Assembly: GCA_019925095.2 (NCBI GenBank)
Contig: CM034407.1
Location: 7,318,710-7,382,709, forward strand
Length of the DNA: 64,000 nt
From: Dendrolimus kikuchii
Lineage: Eukaryota > Arthropoda > Insecta > Lepidoptera > Lasiocampidae
Reading direction: 5' to 3'
In this document: in pieces, positions 31,696 to 42,744 of the stretch
Layout of the letters: every line of letters starts with the position of its first letter
Position numbering within the stretch: position 1 is the stretch's first letter
The notes under the pieces: generated by a model
Seen by the model: the letters and a program-made list of their open reading frames with translations, nothing else
What the model was told of the DNA's origin: nothing
Databases searched by the model: none
Made by a program: the position numbers and the translations under genes

Positions 31696-32154
31696 ACGTC
31701 ATATTTTAACCGATAGTAATGCAAATGAACATTTGGTAAGATGTAGGAACGGGTCATTAATCAACACTGAAAATAAACTACTCTACGTAATTATATTACT
31801 ATACCGAATTATCTTTTGTTTAATTTACTTCCCTAATATAAAGATAGGCATAGTATACACGTATGTAACGCTACAAACCAATAATCCCTAGTACCCACTA
31901 TCTATCGATGTCGTCAACATTTTTCCAAAGATATTACACAGACCCTTATAAAGCGGGATGCGTCGACAAAGGCAAGAGATAAACCGGATCATGGCCGCGG
32001 GTCGAATTGCGGGCATTCGGTTTTATTGGCACCATCGACTTGTAGTCGATAAGCTCACTTTGATCGCCACATAACAACCACCGAGAAGATGTCCACATTC
32101 AAATACCGTACAAGTTTTCGAATACTAAAAGGCTTCTGTATGTCCTCTTTCACA
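31696..32154. other. no gene recognised
   Basis: Mixed composition, no motif-bearing frame. Confidence 0.35.
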
Positions 32155-32221
32155 TACACACACATGAATGCACACATGCACACACACACATACATATACA
32201 CACACACACACACACACACAC
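32155..32221 (+). repeat. CA microsatellite, interrupted
   Basis: CACA runs with ATG and TACAT interruptions; the longest pure stretch is at about 32199-32221. Confidence 0.9.
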
Positions 32222-32224
32222 TTC

Positions 32225-32400
32225 CTTTTATTTAGTATGTAGTTTGTTTCTCGCCATGGAGTGGAACACTGGTGACATGTAATACAGATCTACAATGGGC
32301 ACCAGCCTATAAACAACAGGTCTTATATCACTTGTAAATTGTTGTGTGAGAAAATAAAATAAAGTTTCTTTCTTTTTTTTCTTTCTCAAGGCTTAGAACC
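32225..32400 (+). repeat. LINE 3' tail
   Basis: Ends in GAAAATAAAATAAAG followed by a TTTCTTTC tandem run. Similar tails appear in reverse at 55538-55565 and 58464-58482 (AAGAAAGAAAGAAA followed by TATTTAT). Confidence 0.45.
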
Positions 32401-32435
32401 GCTTGAAAATTAACCACTTTTTAAACGTTATAATT

Positions 32436-33120
32436 GTTTTCATGGAAAGTGGTTACCAGCACTTATAGACATTTGTAACATCAAGAGCTAAGCCAACGCG
32501 TCATCAACTTTTAGGATGGGATAGAAAAGATGGAGTAGGTGCATGAGATAGATAATGGTCCAGAAGGAGGCGGCTGAACGAAAGAGGAAAGCCCGTCAGC
32601 GGACCCCATCCGTAGAAGGTGGCCTAGGTGTTGGTGAAAAGTGTGTCGTTCCCCATATGAGACCCTTAGTAAGAAGCCAAGCGATGGGTCGCTCCAGTTG
32701 TAGCGTCTCAGAACTAGTTCCTGTGGCGCCCCGTAAAAGCCCATAGGAGAGGAGCGCAGGTTAAGTTTAGTGGGTAGTATGACGGCTGACGTTCCCCTGT
32801 ACTTCGTTCGGAGGCCACGCTGGGAATAAGGCCATTCAAGAGTCCCACACAGCCCTCGGTTTCAAGCCTCTCCCTAGGCCCGAGGATGGTGTCGCACGAA
32901 AAGACATTCATCCTGCGTCTACAAAAAAAGCTGGATGATATAGAGGGTTGAGACACGGGGAATGACATGGAAGGGATGGGATTGGAATAGGGAGAGGAGG
33001 ATGTGGGCCATCAGAACTCTGACTCATCGCACGAAACACGTATTATAGGTGAAGGCTATTATCACGCTGATATTCTGTGAGAGCGTGGTATCACATCCAT
33101 TGAACCGGCTTTAAGGAGGT
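32436..33120 (+). repeat. RepC scrap joined to Repeat-M
   Basis: 32436-32480 keeps the ATGGAAAGTGGTTACC word of RepC in reverse sense. It runs into Repeat-M, whose GGGATTGGAATAGGGAGAGG and GAGCGTGGTATCACATC blocks recur at 59732-59880. An 84-codon frame on the minus strand (32714-32968) has no recognised motif. Probably noncoding 3' parts of a LINE. Confidence 0.4.
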
Positions 33121-34079
33121 TAGGATAAACTTCGCTAGATGGCATTTTGGGTATTTTAAAGTAAAAATTAAGTTTGACATTTCCAAGAATTTAAACATGC
33201 CCACTTCATGATATAAAAGAATATGTCCTCTTTTTATAACACTGGGGAAATGCCTTAATGTACTATCTCCGGGAACGGGAGTGTGGCACTTCCAACGGCC
33301 GATGCTCCACTATGTTTACAAAATCTCGCCGCGGGCAAAAGCTAGTATTTATATATGGCTATTATATATCTACTTCTATAGTAATAGTGAGACTTGCAAC
33401 TTTATATCGCTGTGAAACTTGAGCCAGTTTGTGTTGGCTGCACTTTTAAGATATTGGCCTCCGCTAGAGGATTACGGCTTTGAAGCTGTACACTCGTGTA
33501 CGTAAGTTATTGAAATTCAGCACTGAACGATTTATTAGGTTTTTGACGCTACTTATATGAACCGGCTCATGAACTCTTGCTTGCAAGGAAGCAGAATACT
33601 AAGAATCACAATAGTCCAAAAACCCAAATTTCAAATTCAAATTCATTCCTGAAGATGTTACAATTAGTCGTTGAGTACATCTATATTCTACCGGTAGCGA
33701 TGTGCAATATATAATATATACTTGAATCTAGTATAGGGAAAATTTTATTAATTTTACGGTGATCTGGGCTCAGTATTCTACTTATAGTTAAGTATTCTTG
33801 CATTGTATTCGATTATATGTAATTTGTATATGAAAAAAAATAAAAAATAAAAATATTAATTTTACTGTATGTCAAATGAAATATTAAGTCAAACAAAGCA
33901 AAAATCCATAACAGTAATAACTAAAATAAAGAAAGTAAAACATAATAGAAAACTGAAAAAAAATCTGTTATAATATCAATGTCAAAATACTAGAGAATAA
34001 TATTATAATTTATCTTGTAAAAAATCGTTAACTGAGTAATAGTCTTTTTTAATAATAATTGTTTTATTATAATAATAAT
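33121..34079. other. no gene recognised; possible Helitron 3' end
   Basis: 33327-33345 reads CTCGCCGCGGGCAAAAGCTAG and is followed by T, which looks like a Helitron 3' end with a short GC hairpin. A TC start was not found. The CAAATTCAAATTCATT word near 33636 is common in LINE 3' regions. Confidence 0.35.
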
Positions 34080-34500
34080 AACAAGGCCCCCGCCTCCGTG
34101 CTTGCCTTAACCAGTCGGCACGGAGTGGAGATCGCTAGAGCTAAGACTCAAGCTCCAGGGGTAGAAGTGATAAATGGCATCACGTCAGAAGTAGCTTCGG
34201 TGAACCTGCAGCCCACCTCTCGACACCCCTTAGTCACTCACACCCATGTTGCCTCTGTCTTTTATGGCATTGTTTGGGGCCCATGCACGGAGTGGCGGGT
34301 TACCATCTGCCCATTTTTCCATGTTCCCCGAACATTGCAACGGGCAGACGCCATAATCCCCATATTCGCAGACCCCTAGTACCACTAGCAGTTCACCCCA
34401 ATAGCCTAGGTACTTTTTGTCCTCATTTCCCACAATAGTCCTACACCGGCCGGGATTTGTCCTTGGGTGCATTACTATATCGTCTAGACAGGGATAAACG
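34080..34500 (-). repeat. LINE-N 3' region
   Basis: On the minus strand this ends in GGGGGCCTTGTTATTATTA. It shares ACATGGAAAAATGGGCAGA-like wording, CAACATGGGT and CACTTCTACCCCTGGAGCTT with 52400-52725 on the other strand. No intact frame; probably the 3' untranslated end of a LINE with a TTA tail. Confidence 0.5.
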
Positions 34501-34618
34501 CCGGTCAGTGTCACGCCACATTTACATTAAATTTGTCAAAGGGCCTCTACGTGTTGGCCTTCCTATGGCCCCGCGCAAGCCCTCCAAATGACCGGGCCAT
34601 TTTTATGACCCGTGGTCT

Positions 34619-34960
34619 TTAAAGACATTGTTGTAAATTATTTTTAAAGGCAGTCAAGCATGGACTCTCTAATATAGATTTTGGAAGGTGATTGTAAAGT
34701 CTCGGAGCCATCCAGAAAACACTGTCATGTCGATACCACATGGTAATAGGGGAGCGGACAGTTAAATAAACTAAAATACTGTTTTTCATAAGTTTTGTAC
34801 GAGCGTACCTACTTATGACGTCATGAGTTAGAGGAGACAAATAGCATTGAAAATTTTTGTTTGAAAAGTAATTAAAAGTATTCTTATCATAATAATTTAA
34901 AACTTAGATGACAACATGTTTTTCTATATATGAGTTGTTAGAATTTATTGTAATATAGTG
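34619..34960 (-). pseudogene. LINE-K C-terminal fragment
   Basis: A minus-strand frame of 73 codons ends in PRLYNHLPKSILESPCLTAF and KNNLQQCL. The LYNHLP...FK..L pattern is a common ending of LINE reverse transcriptases. Upstream sequence (34840-34960) is repeated at 13840-14010 and 50540-50830. Confidence 0.55.
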
Positions 34961-34984
34961 TCTGCATCCCTATGGTAATAAAAA

Positions 34985-35160
34985 ACGCATTAGGTCAGAA
35001 AACTGTTAAGTGCTGCACCTGCGCCCTATGATTTTGGGACGCGAAGGCGCCAAGGCTTTTAAGCTATGTAAAATAATTTTGTTACATAATAGTGTGACAC
35101 GCTGAGAATCGAACTGGGGCTAACGTTTATACTACTAGAACACGTAGGCTATCGAATTAT
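34985..35160 (-). repeat. SINE-A scrap and tRNA-like word
   Basis: CATTAGGTCAGAAAACTG and AAGTGCTGCACC match the SINE-A body, with the B-box region deleted. On the minus strand 35100-35150 has GTTCTAGTAGTATAAACG followed by AGTTCGATTCTC, which resembles A- and B-boxes. I do not think it is a functional tRNA gene because no acceptor stem closes. Confidence 0.35.
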
Positions 35161-35590
35161 TTCGTAATTCATCATTACGAGAACGAACTTTACATGTTTG
35201 CAAGCACCTCCGATCTCATTCACAATAAATACACCGTACAACGTGACTTGGGTGTGAAATTGAGGTCCATACAAAAACGTAAGGTGATCGTGCCTATTTA
35301 ATCTAGTTTTCTTATTGTATGTCCCTTGAAAATGTTTCGGATAACATCTTTATTCAGTTAACGAACACGTGACTTGATGTTAAATGTTCAACCACGTGAC
35401 GGTGTGCATTTAATACTGGCGGAACTTATGGCACAATGTCGTTTAACTCAAGGCAAAATATCTATTGTTTATTTTTTATGTTGGTAAAGTCAAGTATTTT
35501 AAATAAGTTAATTAAACTGTTAATCTATATTACTCTATATGAAACATACATTATCACACTTATTTCTAATGGGGCTAGACAGAGAGACAA
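35161..35590. other. no gene recognised
   Basis: Noncoding. The frame at 35436-35723 runs into the Helitron and has no motif. Confidence 0.35.
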
Positions 35591-35817
35591 TCCTACTAAT
35601 ATTATAAACGCGAAAGTTTGTAAGAAGGTAGGGATGGATGTATGTGTTTTACCCTTTCAGGCAAAAACTACTGAATGGAGTTTGATGAAACTTTACAATA
35701 ATATAGCTTACACATCAGATTAATACATAGGCTATAATTTATAAAGATATAGTGTCAATTATCCAAAGTATAACGATTTTCCATCACCACACGGGTGAGA
35801 CCGCGGGGCGCAGCTAG
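35591..35817 (+). mobile_element. Helitron-like element, 227 bp
   Basis: Starts TCCTACTAATATTATAAACG after A and ends ACCGCGGGGCGCAGCTAG before T. Both termini are the ones I know from the common lepidopteran non-autonomous Helitrons. Noncoding. Confidence 0.85.
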
Positions 35818-35951
35818 TATCTTCATATGGACAGACAAACAGAGACAATATTAACATCTTTATTTGCTACGACTATGCACAAAATTTTCGCTTCATTTCT
35901 CTTCATGCGATGTTCAATAAAATTTACGAATATACTCTCCCAATCTCTTTT

Positions 35952-36039
35952 TAGTAATTTTGATAAATGAAACACCGAGTTCTAGACAACAACTGACTTT
36001 AATCCGTACTCACCATCTGATATTCAAAACTACCCACAA
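35952..36039 (-). repeat. 3' LTR (minimal shared 88 bp)
   Basis: Identical to 40467-40554 at 86 of 88 positions. The right border is followed by CATCTCCCCC, which on the coding strand is the polypurine tract GGGGGAGATG. Confidence 0.8.
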
Positions 36040-36334
36040 CATCTCCCCCATATTTAGTATAACAATATATGAGTATTTATACGCTAATAAACTACAAAAA
36101 CAATTTTATACTAACACTACTTATGGATAACATCAAAATACACATCCATGTATACATTTCTGTGTCTTACAATATGCTAATAACTTTATATGTTTATATA
36201 TCTTTAGTAAGTTATGTTTCTTATAATATACTATGTATAATGTGTTTTAAATGTAACAGTTGTGTATATTTATCATCTATATCCCCCTTCTTTTTATTTT
36301 TTAATTATATATATATATATATATATATCTCTAT

Positions 36335-39300
36335 TTATTTATCCTTTATTAACTTTAATTTCTTTCCCGCTATTAATTTTGCCTTTCTTTGAGGCATTTC
36401 TGATAATGTATGTTGTACAGAAGCAGCCGTGTTGTTATGGTAATGATTTTTATTATTTTGAATTTCGGCAGCCCCTGTGCAACTGACGTCCGAATCCGCA
36501 TCCTCGAACTCGTTGTCACTGCATTCAGAAGGACACGATTGCTTGGAGTTCGACGATGACGGATGATCACCCATATCGCATTTTATAAGATGACGACGAT
36601 TGCGTCTAAATCTGCTACCTATTTTATTTTGTATGATATAAGAGCGCGGTGTATCGGCCTCCCCTACTACTTTAGCGCGGCATCTTTTTTTATCTTCTAC
36701 ACATATTACGTCATCACCTATATTGAGTTTGGGTAAGGCCCTACAATGTTTATCATACATTTCTTTAGTCTTAGATTGCTTCTTTATCATATTGTTGTAT
36801 TCTGCCGGTTCAACAGATTTTGGTTTTAGTAAGTCCGGATGCACCGGTAATCTGCATCTCAATCTGCGGCCCATTAAGAGCTGCGCAGGAGAGCTTAAAC
36901 CATCCCTCGGTGTATTACGAAAATTAAGTAATGCCAATTGAAAGTCTGAATTGCTTTTAATTGATTTTTTTAGCATAGTTTTAATTGTCTGCACGGTACG
37001 CTCACTTTTTCCATTTGCTTGTGGATAGTGTGGCGACGACGTGACATGATTGAAACCCCACTCTCTGGCAAACATCCTAAACTCATGACTACTATACTGA
37101 GTCCCGTTATCGCTTATTAGGGTGGCTGGGATACCGTGACGCGAAAAAATCTCTTTCATATTCGAAATAACGGAATTTGATGAAATATTTAGCAATTTAC
37201 AAACCTCCACGTAATTTGAATAATAATCTACAATTATTAAGAAATATTTTTTATTGACTTCAAAAATATCAGAGCCCACTTTGTTCCATGGCAATTCAGG
37301 TATTTCAATTGGTATCAAAGGCTCCCTAGCGGGTGCGTTTAAGCACTCTTGGCAGGTGGAACATCGTCTGACATACAATTCAACGTCACGACTCATGTTT
37401 GGCCAGTACATGACTTGCCTCGCGCGCCGCTTGCACCGGTCTATTCCCATATGCCCTTCGTGTACAATACTAAGCATTTCTTTTCTTAACGATTGTGGAA
37501 TTAGTACTAAACCATTTCTAAATATAACACTATCAACAATGAAAAATTCATTTCTAAAAGGCCAAAACAATTTTAATTCATTGGCAACTTGTGACTTATG
37601 TTCGGGCCAACCTTTGTTTATGTAATCAGTCAATTTTAAACAAACAGTATCCTTTTTGGATTCTTTTTTAATGAGCGACAGTTTGTTGTTAGAAATAGGT
37701 AAACTATTTATAATCATTTGAATTTGATATAAATTATTCTCATGAACTTCATTGCTATATAATTCTGGCAACGGCGCGCGGGACAATGTATCCGCAATAT
37801 ACATATACTTGCCCGGCTTATATGTAACTATTAGGTCATAATTTTGTAGCCGCAACATCATACGCTGTAAACGTGCCGGGACGGACATCAAAGGCTTCTT
37901 AAAAATACTCTCTAATGGCTTGTGATCCGATTCAACTACTACTCTTTGTTTCCCGAATATGTATTGATGGAACCGCTCACATGCAAACACGATTGCAAGC
38001 ATTTCCTTCTCGACCTGGGCGTACCGGCGTTGCGCGTCGGTGAGCGTGCGCGAGGAGAACTCAACCGGGCGACCGCCCTGCAGCAGCACGGCGCCCACGG
38101 CATCACGTGACGCGTCCACCGATAACTGCGCCGGCGCGCCCACGTCGTATAGTGCCAACACCCCAGCACTACACACGCATTCTTTTAATTCTTTAAATGA
38201 GTTTGCCTCACTCTGTTCCCATCGCCAAGCATTCTCTTTTTTGAGCAAGTTAGTCAAAGGTACTGCTCGTTGAGAGTAATTCGGTATAAATTTAGATAAA
38301 TAGTTAACGGCGCCTAGAAATCTCTCTACTCCTTTCTTATCAGTCGGCGGAGGCATATCCCTAATGGCCCTGACCTTCTCGTCATCTGGCCTTATGCCGT
38401 TCGCGTCAAAAATATGCCCTAAATAATGCACCTCTTTTACTCCTATCCTACATTTCTCCCTATTAAATTTGAGATTAATTTCTCTAGCTCGGTTTAAAAA
38501 TTCTTTCAATCGTTCATCGTGTTCCTTTCTATTACGACCCCAAATAATTACGTCGTCAATGAAATTATCCACTCCTTGTAAGTTTTCTAACAACTGGCGC
38601 AATTTCCCGTGGAAAACTTCAGAGGCACAACTGATGCCAAATGGCAAACGTAGAAACTGATACCGTCCAAACGGCGTGGCAAAAGTACAGAGGTCAGCGC
38701 TCGCGTCATCCAGCTGTACTGTCCAAAAACCAGAGTTCGCGTCCAAAACCGAGAAGACGGCAGCTCCGTGCATACGCGCCGCCATCTCTGCGAGCGTGGG
38801 CAGCTGAAAGTGCGCGCGCCGCACCGCCACGTTCAGCTCACGGGGATCAAGGCACACTCGTATGCCATTATTTTTCTTAGCCACCAACACGAGCGGGTGG
38901 ACCCACTGCGTTGGGTGCAACACTTTCCTAATCACCCCTAAATTTTCCATTTTCTTTAGTTCATCAGCTAAACGTTCCCTTAAACCTAAAGGAATTTTTC
39001 TAGACGCGCTAATAACGGGTGGTATTGACTTGTCTATTACAATACTATATTTTCCCGGCAAACAACCTAATCCACTAAACAAATCCGAATAATCTGATAG
39101 TCTTATAGTATTAATACGTTTTATCAAGCCCATCTGTTCACAAGATTTCCGTCCCAACACGCTTGCACATTCAATATCTGCAATAGCAAAATTCAAATTG
39201 AAAACATTATTTTTATAGACCCACTTTAACTCACATACACCTTTGATAGGTATAAAATTACCCGTATACGACTGTAATTTTATTTTAGACGTTTTTATAA

Positions 39301-40366
39301 TTGTGTTACTGAACCCTAATGATCTAAACCTTATATACGAAATTACATTGATATCGGCACCAGAGTCAAGCTTAAATACCTCAGACCCGTTTGAACAATA
39401 TAAAGTTTCCGACCACTGTTCCTGGCTATTGGCACTAGTAACCATATTCAAAAAAAATAATTCATCTTCTTCCGAGCTCACATTCACTACAGAGTCATAT
39501 TTTTCTATTTCACATACTTTTCGAACACTTTCTTTATTATGAAAAAAACGCGACTTACACATTCTGGCGTAATGTCCACGGTGTCCGCAACAAAAACAAT
39601 TAACGTACTGTGCGGGACAATCGTCGGCGCAGCGCGAGCCGCCGCACCCGGGGCACTCGCGCCGCTGCCGCGCGCTATCGGCACCGCCGCTGTCGCCGCC
39701 GCGGCCTCCGCGCCGCGCAGCGCCCGTACCGCCACGGCGCCCGCGCTGGCGCCCGGCACCGCCGCTCACACGGCGTTCCACGCCGTGAACATGTACTGTG
39801 TTTGAACACTCACCATTTGCGCCCAACTGTTTACCACTTTCTTGTGACACTTCTTGAGCTTGGCAAACCTTAATTGCCTTGTCTAAGTCGAGCTCTTCGC
39901 ATCTCAGCAATCTATCTCTCACAGTGGTATTCCTAATACCACATACGATTCGATCTTTAATTAGGTCATCACGTAATGTACTGAATTCGCAATTTTTGCT
40001 TAATAAACGCAAGGCTGTAACATAACTTTGTATCGACTCATTGTCCTCTTGATTTCGCATAAAAAAGTTGTATCTCAATAGAGTTATATTCACTTTTGTT
40101 CCAAAGTACTCATCAAATTTTTTTATAATGACGTCAACGTTATCTTTTTCTGTATCATCCTTAAAAGTGAACGTTTGATATACGTCAAAACCTTCTGGCC
40201 CTATAAGGTTCACGAGCAGACTAGCTTGCACTCCTGACGATTCAGAATTAACCCCGGATGCCTTTACAAACAGCTGGAATTGTTGCCTCCACCGCTTCCA
40301 GGCGTCGGCCCGCGCCACGGGGCCTCCCTCAAAATTCAACTCGGGCGGCGGTCTCGCGTGTTCCAT
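36335..40366 (-). CDS. gypsy gag-pol polyprotein
   Basis: One uninterrupted frame encodes the capsid-type and enzymatic proteins needed to package, copy and integrate the element. The open frame reaches 40423 (1362 codons), but the ATG at 40364-40366 gives a start closer to the usual gag beginning (MEHARPPPELNF), so I use it. Numbering from 40423: gag to about 300 with an RG-rich stretch (218-247) and a zinc knuckle CFCCGHRGHYARMC (276-289); aspartic protease LDSGAD (352-357); reverse transcriptase with VFSVLDANSGFW (556-567) and the catalytic FIDDV (621-625); RNase H with LSVDASRDAVG (767-777) and SDHKPL (832-837); integrase with an HHCC zinc site (H988, H991, C1021, C1024) and DDE residues at D1052, D1105 and E1141, the last two 35 apart. 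Gag and pol are in the same frame, so no frameshift is needed. All catalytic residues I can check are present, suggesting recent activity. Confidence 0.9.
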   Translation of the reverse strand: MEHARPPPELNFEGGPVARADAWKRWRQQFQLFVKASGVNSESSGVQASLLVNLIGPEGFDVYQTFTFKDDTEKDNVDVIIKKFDEYFGTKVNITLLRYNFFMRNQEDNESIQSYVTALRLLSKNCEFSTLRDDLIKDRIVCGIRNTTVRDRLLRCEELDLDKAIKVCQAQEVSQESGKQLGANGECSNTVHVHGVERRVSGGAGRQRGRRGGTGAARRGGRGGDSGGADSARQRRECPGCGGSRCADDCPAQYVNCFCCGHRGHYARMCKSRFFHNKESVRKVCEIEKYDSVVNVSSEEDELFFLNMVTSANSQEQWSETLYCSNGSEVFKLDSGADINVISYIRFRSLGFSNTIIKTSKIKLQSYTGNFIPIKGVCELKWVYKNNVFNLNFAIADIECASVLGRKSCEQMGLIKRINTIRLSDYSDLFSGLGCLPGKYSIVIDKSIPPVISASRKIPLGLRERLADELKKMENLGVIRKVLHPTQWVHPLVLVAKKNNGIRVCLDPRELNVAVRRAHFQLPTLAEMAARMHGAAVFSVLDANSGFWTVQLDDASADLCTFATPFGRYQFLRLPFGISCASEVFHGKLRQLLENLQGVDNFIDDVIIWGRNRKEHDERLKEFLNRAREINLKFNREKCRIGVKEVHYLGHIFDANGIRPDDEKVRAIRDMPPPTDKKGVERFLGAVNYLSKFIPNYSQRAVPLTNLLKKENAWRWEQSEANSFKELKECVCSAGVLALYDVGAPAQLSVDASRDAVGAVLLQGGRPVEFSSRTLTDAQRRYAQVEKEMLAIVFACERFHQYIFGKQRVVVESDHKPLESIFKKPLMSVPARLQRMMLRLQNYDLIVTYKPGKYMYIADTLSRAPLPELYSNEVHENNLYQIQMIINSLPISNNKLSLIKKESKKDTVCLKLTDYINKGWPEHKSQVANELKLFWPFRNEFFIVDSVIFRNGLVLIPQSLRKEMLSIVHEGHMGIDRCKRRARQVMYWPNMSRDVELYVRRCSTCQECLNAPAREPLIPIEIPELPWNKVGSDIFEVNKKYFLIIVDYYSNYVEVCKLLNISSNSVISNMKEIFSRHGIPATLISDNGTQYSSHEFRMFAREWGFNHVTSSPHYPQANGKSERTVQTIKTMLKKSIKSNSDFQLALLNFRNTPRDGLSSPAQLLMGRRLRCRLPVHPDLLKPKSVEPAEYNNMIKKQSKTKEMYDKHCRALPKLNIGDDVICVEDKKRCRAKVVGEADTPRSYIIQNKIGSRFRRNRRHLIKCDMGDHPSSSNSKQSCPSECSDNEFEDADSDVSCTGAAEIQNNKNHYHNNTAASVQHTLSEMPQRKAKLIAGKKLKLIKDK

Positions 40367-40452
40367 TGTTACGATTTTACGCACATATACACAAATCACG
40401 GACTTTTTGCTATAATTAATCACTTTTCACAGTATTTATATTGATTTTTTCA

Positions 40453-40464
40453 CCGCTGTCACCA
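40453..40464 (-). other. putative primer-binding site
   Basis: On the coding strand TGGTGACAGCGG starts immediately after the CA that closes the 5' LTR. TGG pairs with the CCA end of a tRNA. I cannot say which tRNA. Confidence 0.6.
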
Positions 40465-40466
40465 TG

Positions 40467-40554
40467 TAGTAATTTTGATAAATGAAACACCGAGTTCTAG
40501 ACAACAACTGACTTTAATCCGTACTCACCATCTGATATTGAAAGCTACCCACAA
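40467..40554 (-). repeat. 5' LTR (minimal shared 88 bp)
   Basis: Partner of 35952-36039 with two differences (at 40540 and 40544). The right side runs within 10 bases into SINE-A, so this LTR may be truncated there. Confidence 0.8.
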
Positions 40555-40562
40555 TATATTAG

Positions 40563-40800
40563 TAAACCCGCCACGCTTGTCCAAGGCGGCTTGGTAGGTT
40601 TGACACATCGGTTATCTCGATGTACCGGTTTCATCACGATGTTTTCTTCATCGTTTTTAGCACGTGGTAATTATAGCTATATGCACATTAGGTCAGAAAA
40701 CTGCCTACGTGGTGCATGCGTTCCGGCCAGGATCAAGCCCGCGCCTTTTGAGTTTGAGACGAGTAGGTTAGTCATTACACTACCACGTCTTACTAATCCT
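40563..40800 (-). mobile_element. SINE-A copy, tail side missing
   Basis: CCCGCCACGCTTGTCC, GGCTTGGTAGGTTTGACAC, ATGCACATTAGGTCAGAAAA and the tRNA-like end. On the minus strand the A-box lies near 40783 and the B-box region is damaged (GCGCGGGCTTGATCC). The CAGCCCAG tail present at 47336 is absent; the LTR element begins where it should be. Confidence 0.7.
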
Positions 40801-41057
40801 ACATAGTAGTAATCGAAATAAACCCTTCCTATCTATATTTGAAAGAAAATACCAAAGACAATAAAGCCCTACACACAACCCTTGCAATTTGGTTGTGAGA
40901 CGAGACGACCGAGTTCTCCGGTATCGCACGAATCGCCCCTCTGTCGTTTATTGGACGCAAACCATTCAGATATCCGATACCCAGATAAAACTGGGACTGA
41001 TTGAAAACACGTGTTAACAGCACATGTGTTTTTGTTACGTTGTACACAACATATCAA

Positions 41058-41215
41058 TCTATATATATAATTGAAATCCACGTATACAGTGACTCATCAC
41101 GATATCTCAGGAACTATATAATAGACTTGAAATTTGGCATGGACCTTCCTTTCGCCAAGTAATGGTCAGCTAAGAACGGATTTTACGGCACGCGAAGCGG
41201 GCGGGTGTCAGCTAG
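41058..41215 (+). mobile_element. Helitron-like element, 158 bp
   Basis: Starts TCTATATATATAATTG after A; ends GCGAAGCGGGCGGGTG then TCAGCTAG before T. Small, noncoding. Confidence 0.75.
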
Positions 41216-41353
41216 TACATATATTTAAATACATGAAAATAAACTTTGTACCCTTTTTAAGCATATACGCACAGACGATTGTGAAATTTGGTGTAGTTAC
41301 AATTTACATGAAGAAGTTTTGTGCATAAAGCTAAAATGTATAAACTGTGTTAC

Positions 41354-41535
41354 AAATTGATCGTGTACTAGCAGAAGGTGATCTCAGGAGCCTTAAGAAC
41401 AGACGAGCGTGCATGACAAGAGTTATGAATGTCAAAGAAGCAAGTGAGGTGTGTAAGAATAAGCCTAAATGGCGCTCTGTTGTTCGTGCCTACCCCGCAA
41501 CGGAACTGGCGTGAAGTTATGTATGTATGTATGTA
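41354..41535 (+). pseudogene. LINE-I 3' fragment
   Basis: Begins at ACAAATTGATCGTGTACTAG, includes KNKPKWRSVVRAYPA in one frame and ends GGCGTGAAGTTATGTATGT with the ATGT tail. A short, 5'-truncated copy that retains the 106 bp lost at 26709. Confidence 0.7.
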
Positions 41536-42744
41536 TGTGTTACAAATACATTAAATTGGATATATTAGGACTTGGAGAATGTATTTTCTACTACTTACTG
41601 CAGGTACACCATCTGGACCAAGATATGGCTCCATTACGATCATGTACTACCCTGGTAGTCGGGCTTCGGAAATAAAACTACGATGTTCACACAAATAACG
41701 ACATACTTCAAGTGCGTCTAGTGATTTAATTATCTAACTTACAACGAAACTCCACTGTAAGAAGTTTTTGTAATCCACAAAGGCAGGCGGACTTTACATG
41801 TGGTAAACATGTATTCATGTGTGCGTGAGACTAAAAGTGACTATGATTGGATGTCACACTGGTAACAAATCATGCCAGAAGACACGTACACTATTGCATT
41901 AAGCGTGTACCCGTTTAACCACGAGTAAAGGCGAGTTTATATTTGTCTAACATGACGTGTTGTTATGGACTCTGACGTGATGGTATCGTTCATCTATATG
42001 TCGAGTTCTGATGCCTTCTGATGATATTTTTAAATAGCACTTTCGTAGCTTTCGGAGAGTTTATACGATCGTAATATTTTTCCATGAATCATCAGTCTGA
42101 TCCAATTATGACTTAAAATGCAATTTCGTGGAATAATTACCCAAAGGCTTTCAAATAAAACATTCATTTTTTACATATATTTAGACAACGTCGAACGTTG
42201 TTATATTCCATAGATGCCTTCTGTCAGGATTCTAATGCACATTATTGGAAATACACACGGGTGTATTAGTCAGTAAGGCATCACGATTTATCAGTTTATT
42301 ACAGACAAAAGCTATCGAGTTATGTGTGGCATTCGCCCGGGGCAGTATAGGGCAAATATTTGATTACTACCCTCCCGTACCCGCACTCGGGTCGCACTAA
42401 ATTATATTAGCTAATAGACCACTTTATTGTCTTGTTTGTGTTCTGTTTATTTTTACTATTATATAAGTATATGTATTTTCGCTAACTCTTTGAAGCAATT
42501 AAGTTACACTATGGAAAAAGTAGTAAATTCTTCCTTCACGTACTCGCCATCAAATAACCCTATCATATATCGTATGCAGGAACGAAGGAAAAATACTAAT
42601 TGTAAATATTACAACAAATAAAGAAAAATAACGTAAGTAATAATGCTGAGTTTAAACCTTAGTTGCTGAAAATGCGTCGCACAAACTCTCAAAATATACA
42701 GTGTGTATAAGTAACAATATGTAAGTCATGTAATGTTGTACCTA
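41536..42744. other. no gene recognised
   Basis: Noncoding by eye, no repeats recognised apart from the ATGT tail just upstream. Confidence 0.35.

Larger units (their letters stand above)
35950..40556 (-). mobile_element. Ty3/gypsy LTR retrotransposon, nearly intact
   Basis: A 4.6-kb element read on the minus strand: direct repeat at each end, primer-binding-like site next to the right repeat, one gag-pol frame, and a purine-rich tract (GGGGGAGA) next to the left repeat. The inner borders read TG and CA, whereas both outer borders have lost these dinucleotides. I see no matching target duplication (CTCTT on the left, TATTA on the right). A truncated 5' LTR, with the left LTR running on to a second purine tract near 36281, is an alternative. 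No env-like frame is present. Confidence 0.85.

Noticed and set aside
33121..33345. A complete Helitron ending at 33345
   Set aside because: The CTAG end and small hairpin are plausible, but no TC start or family match to other elements was found, so only a possible 3' end is noted.
35100..35160. Possible tRNA gene on the minus strand
   Set aside because: Box-like words are present but no acceptor or anticodon stem closes; it is better explained as a SINE head remnant.
39539..39873. Alanine/arginine-rich frames near the gag zinc knuckle
   Set aside because: Shadows of the GC-rich RG-coding part of gag on the other strand.
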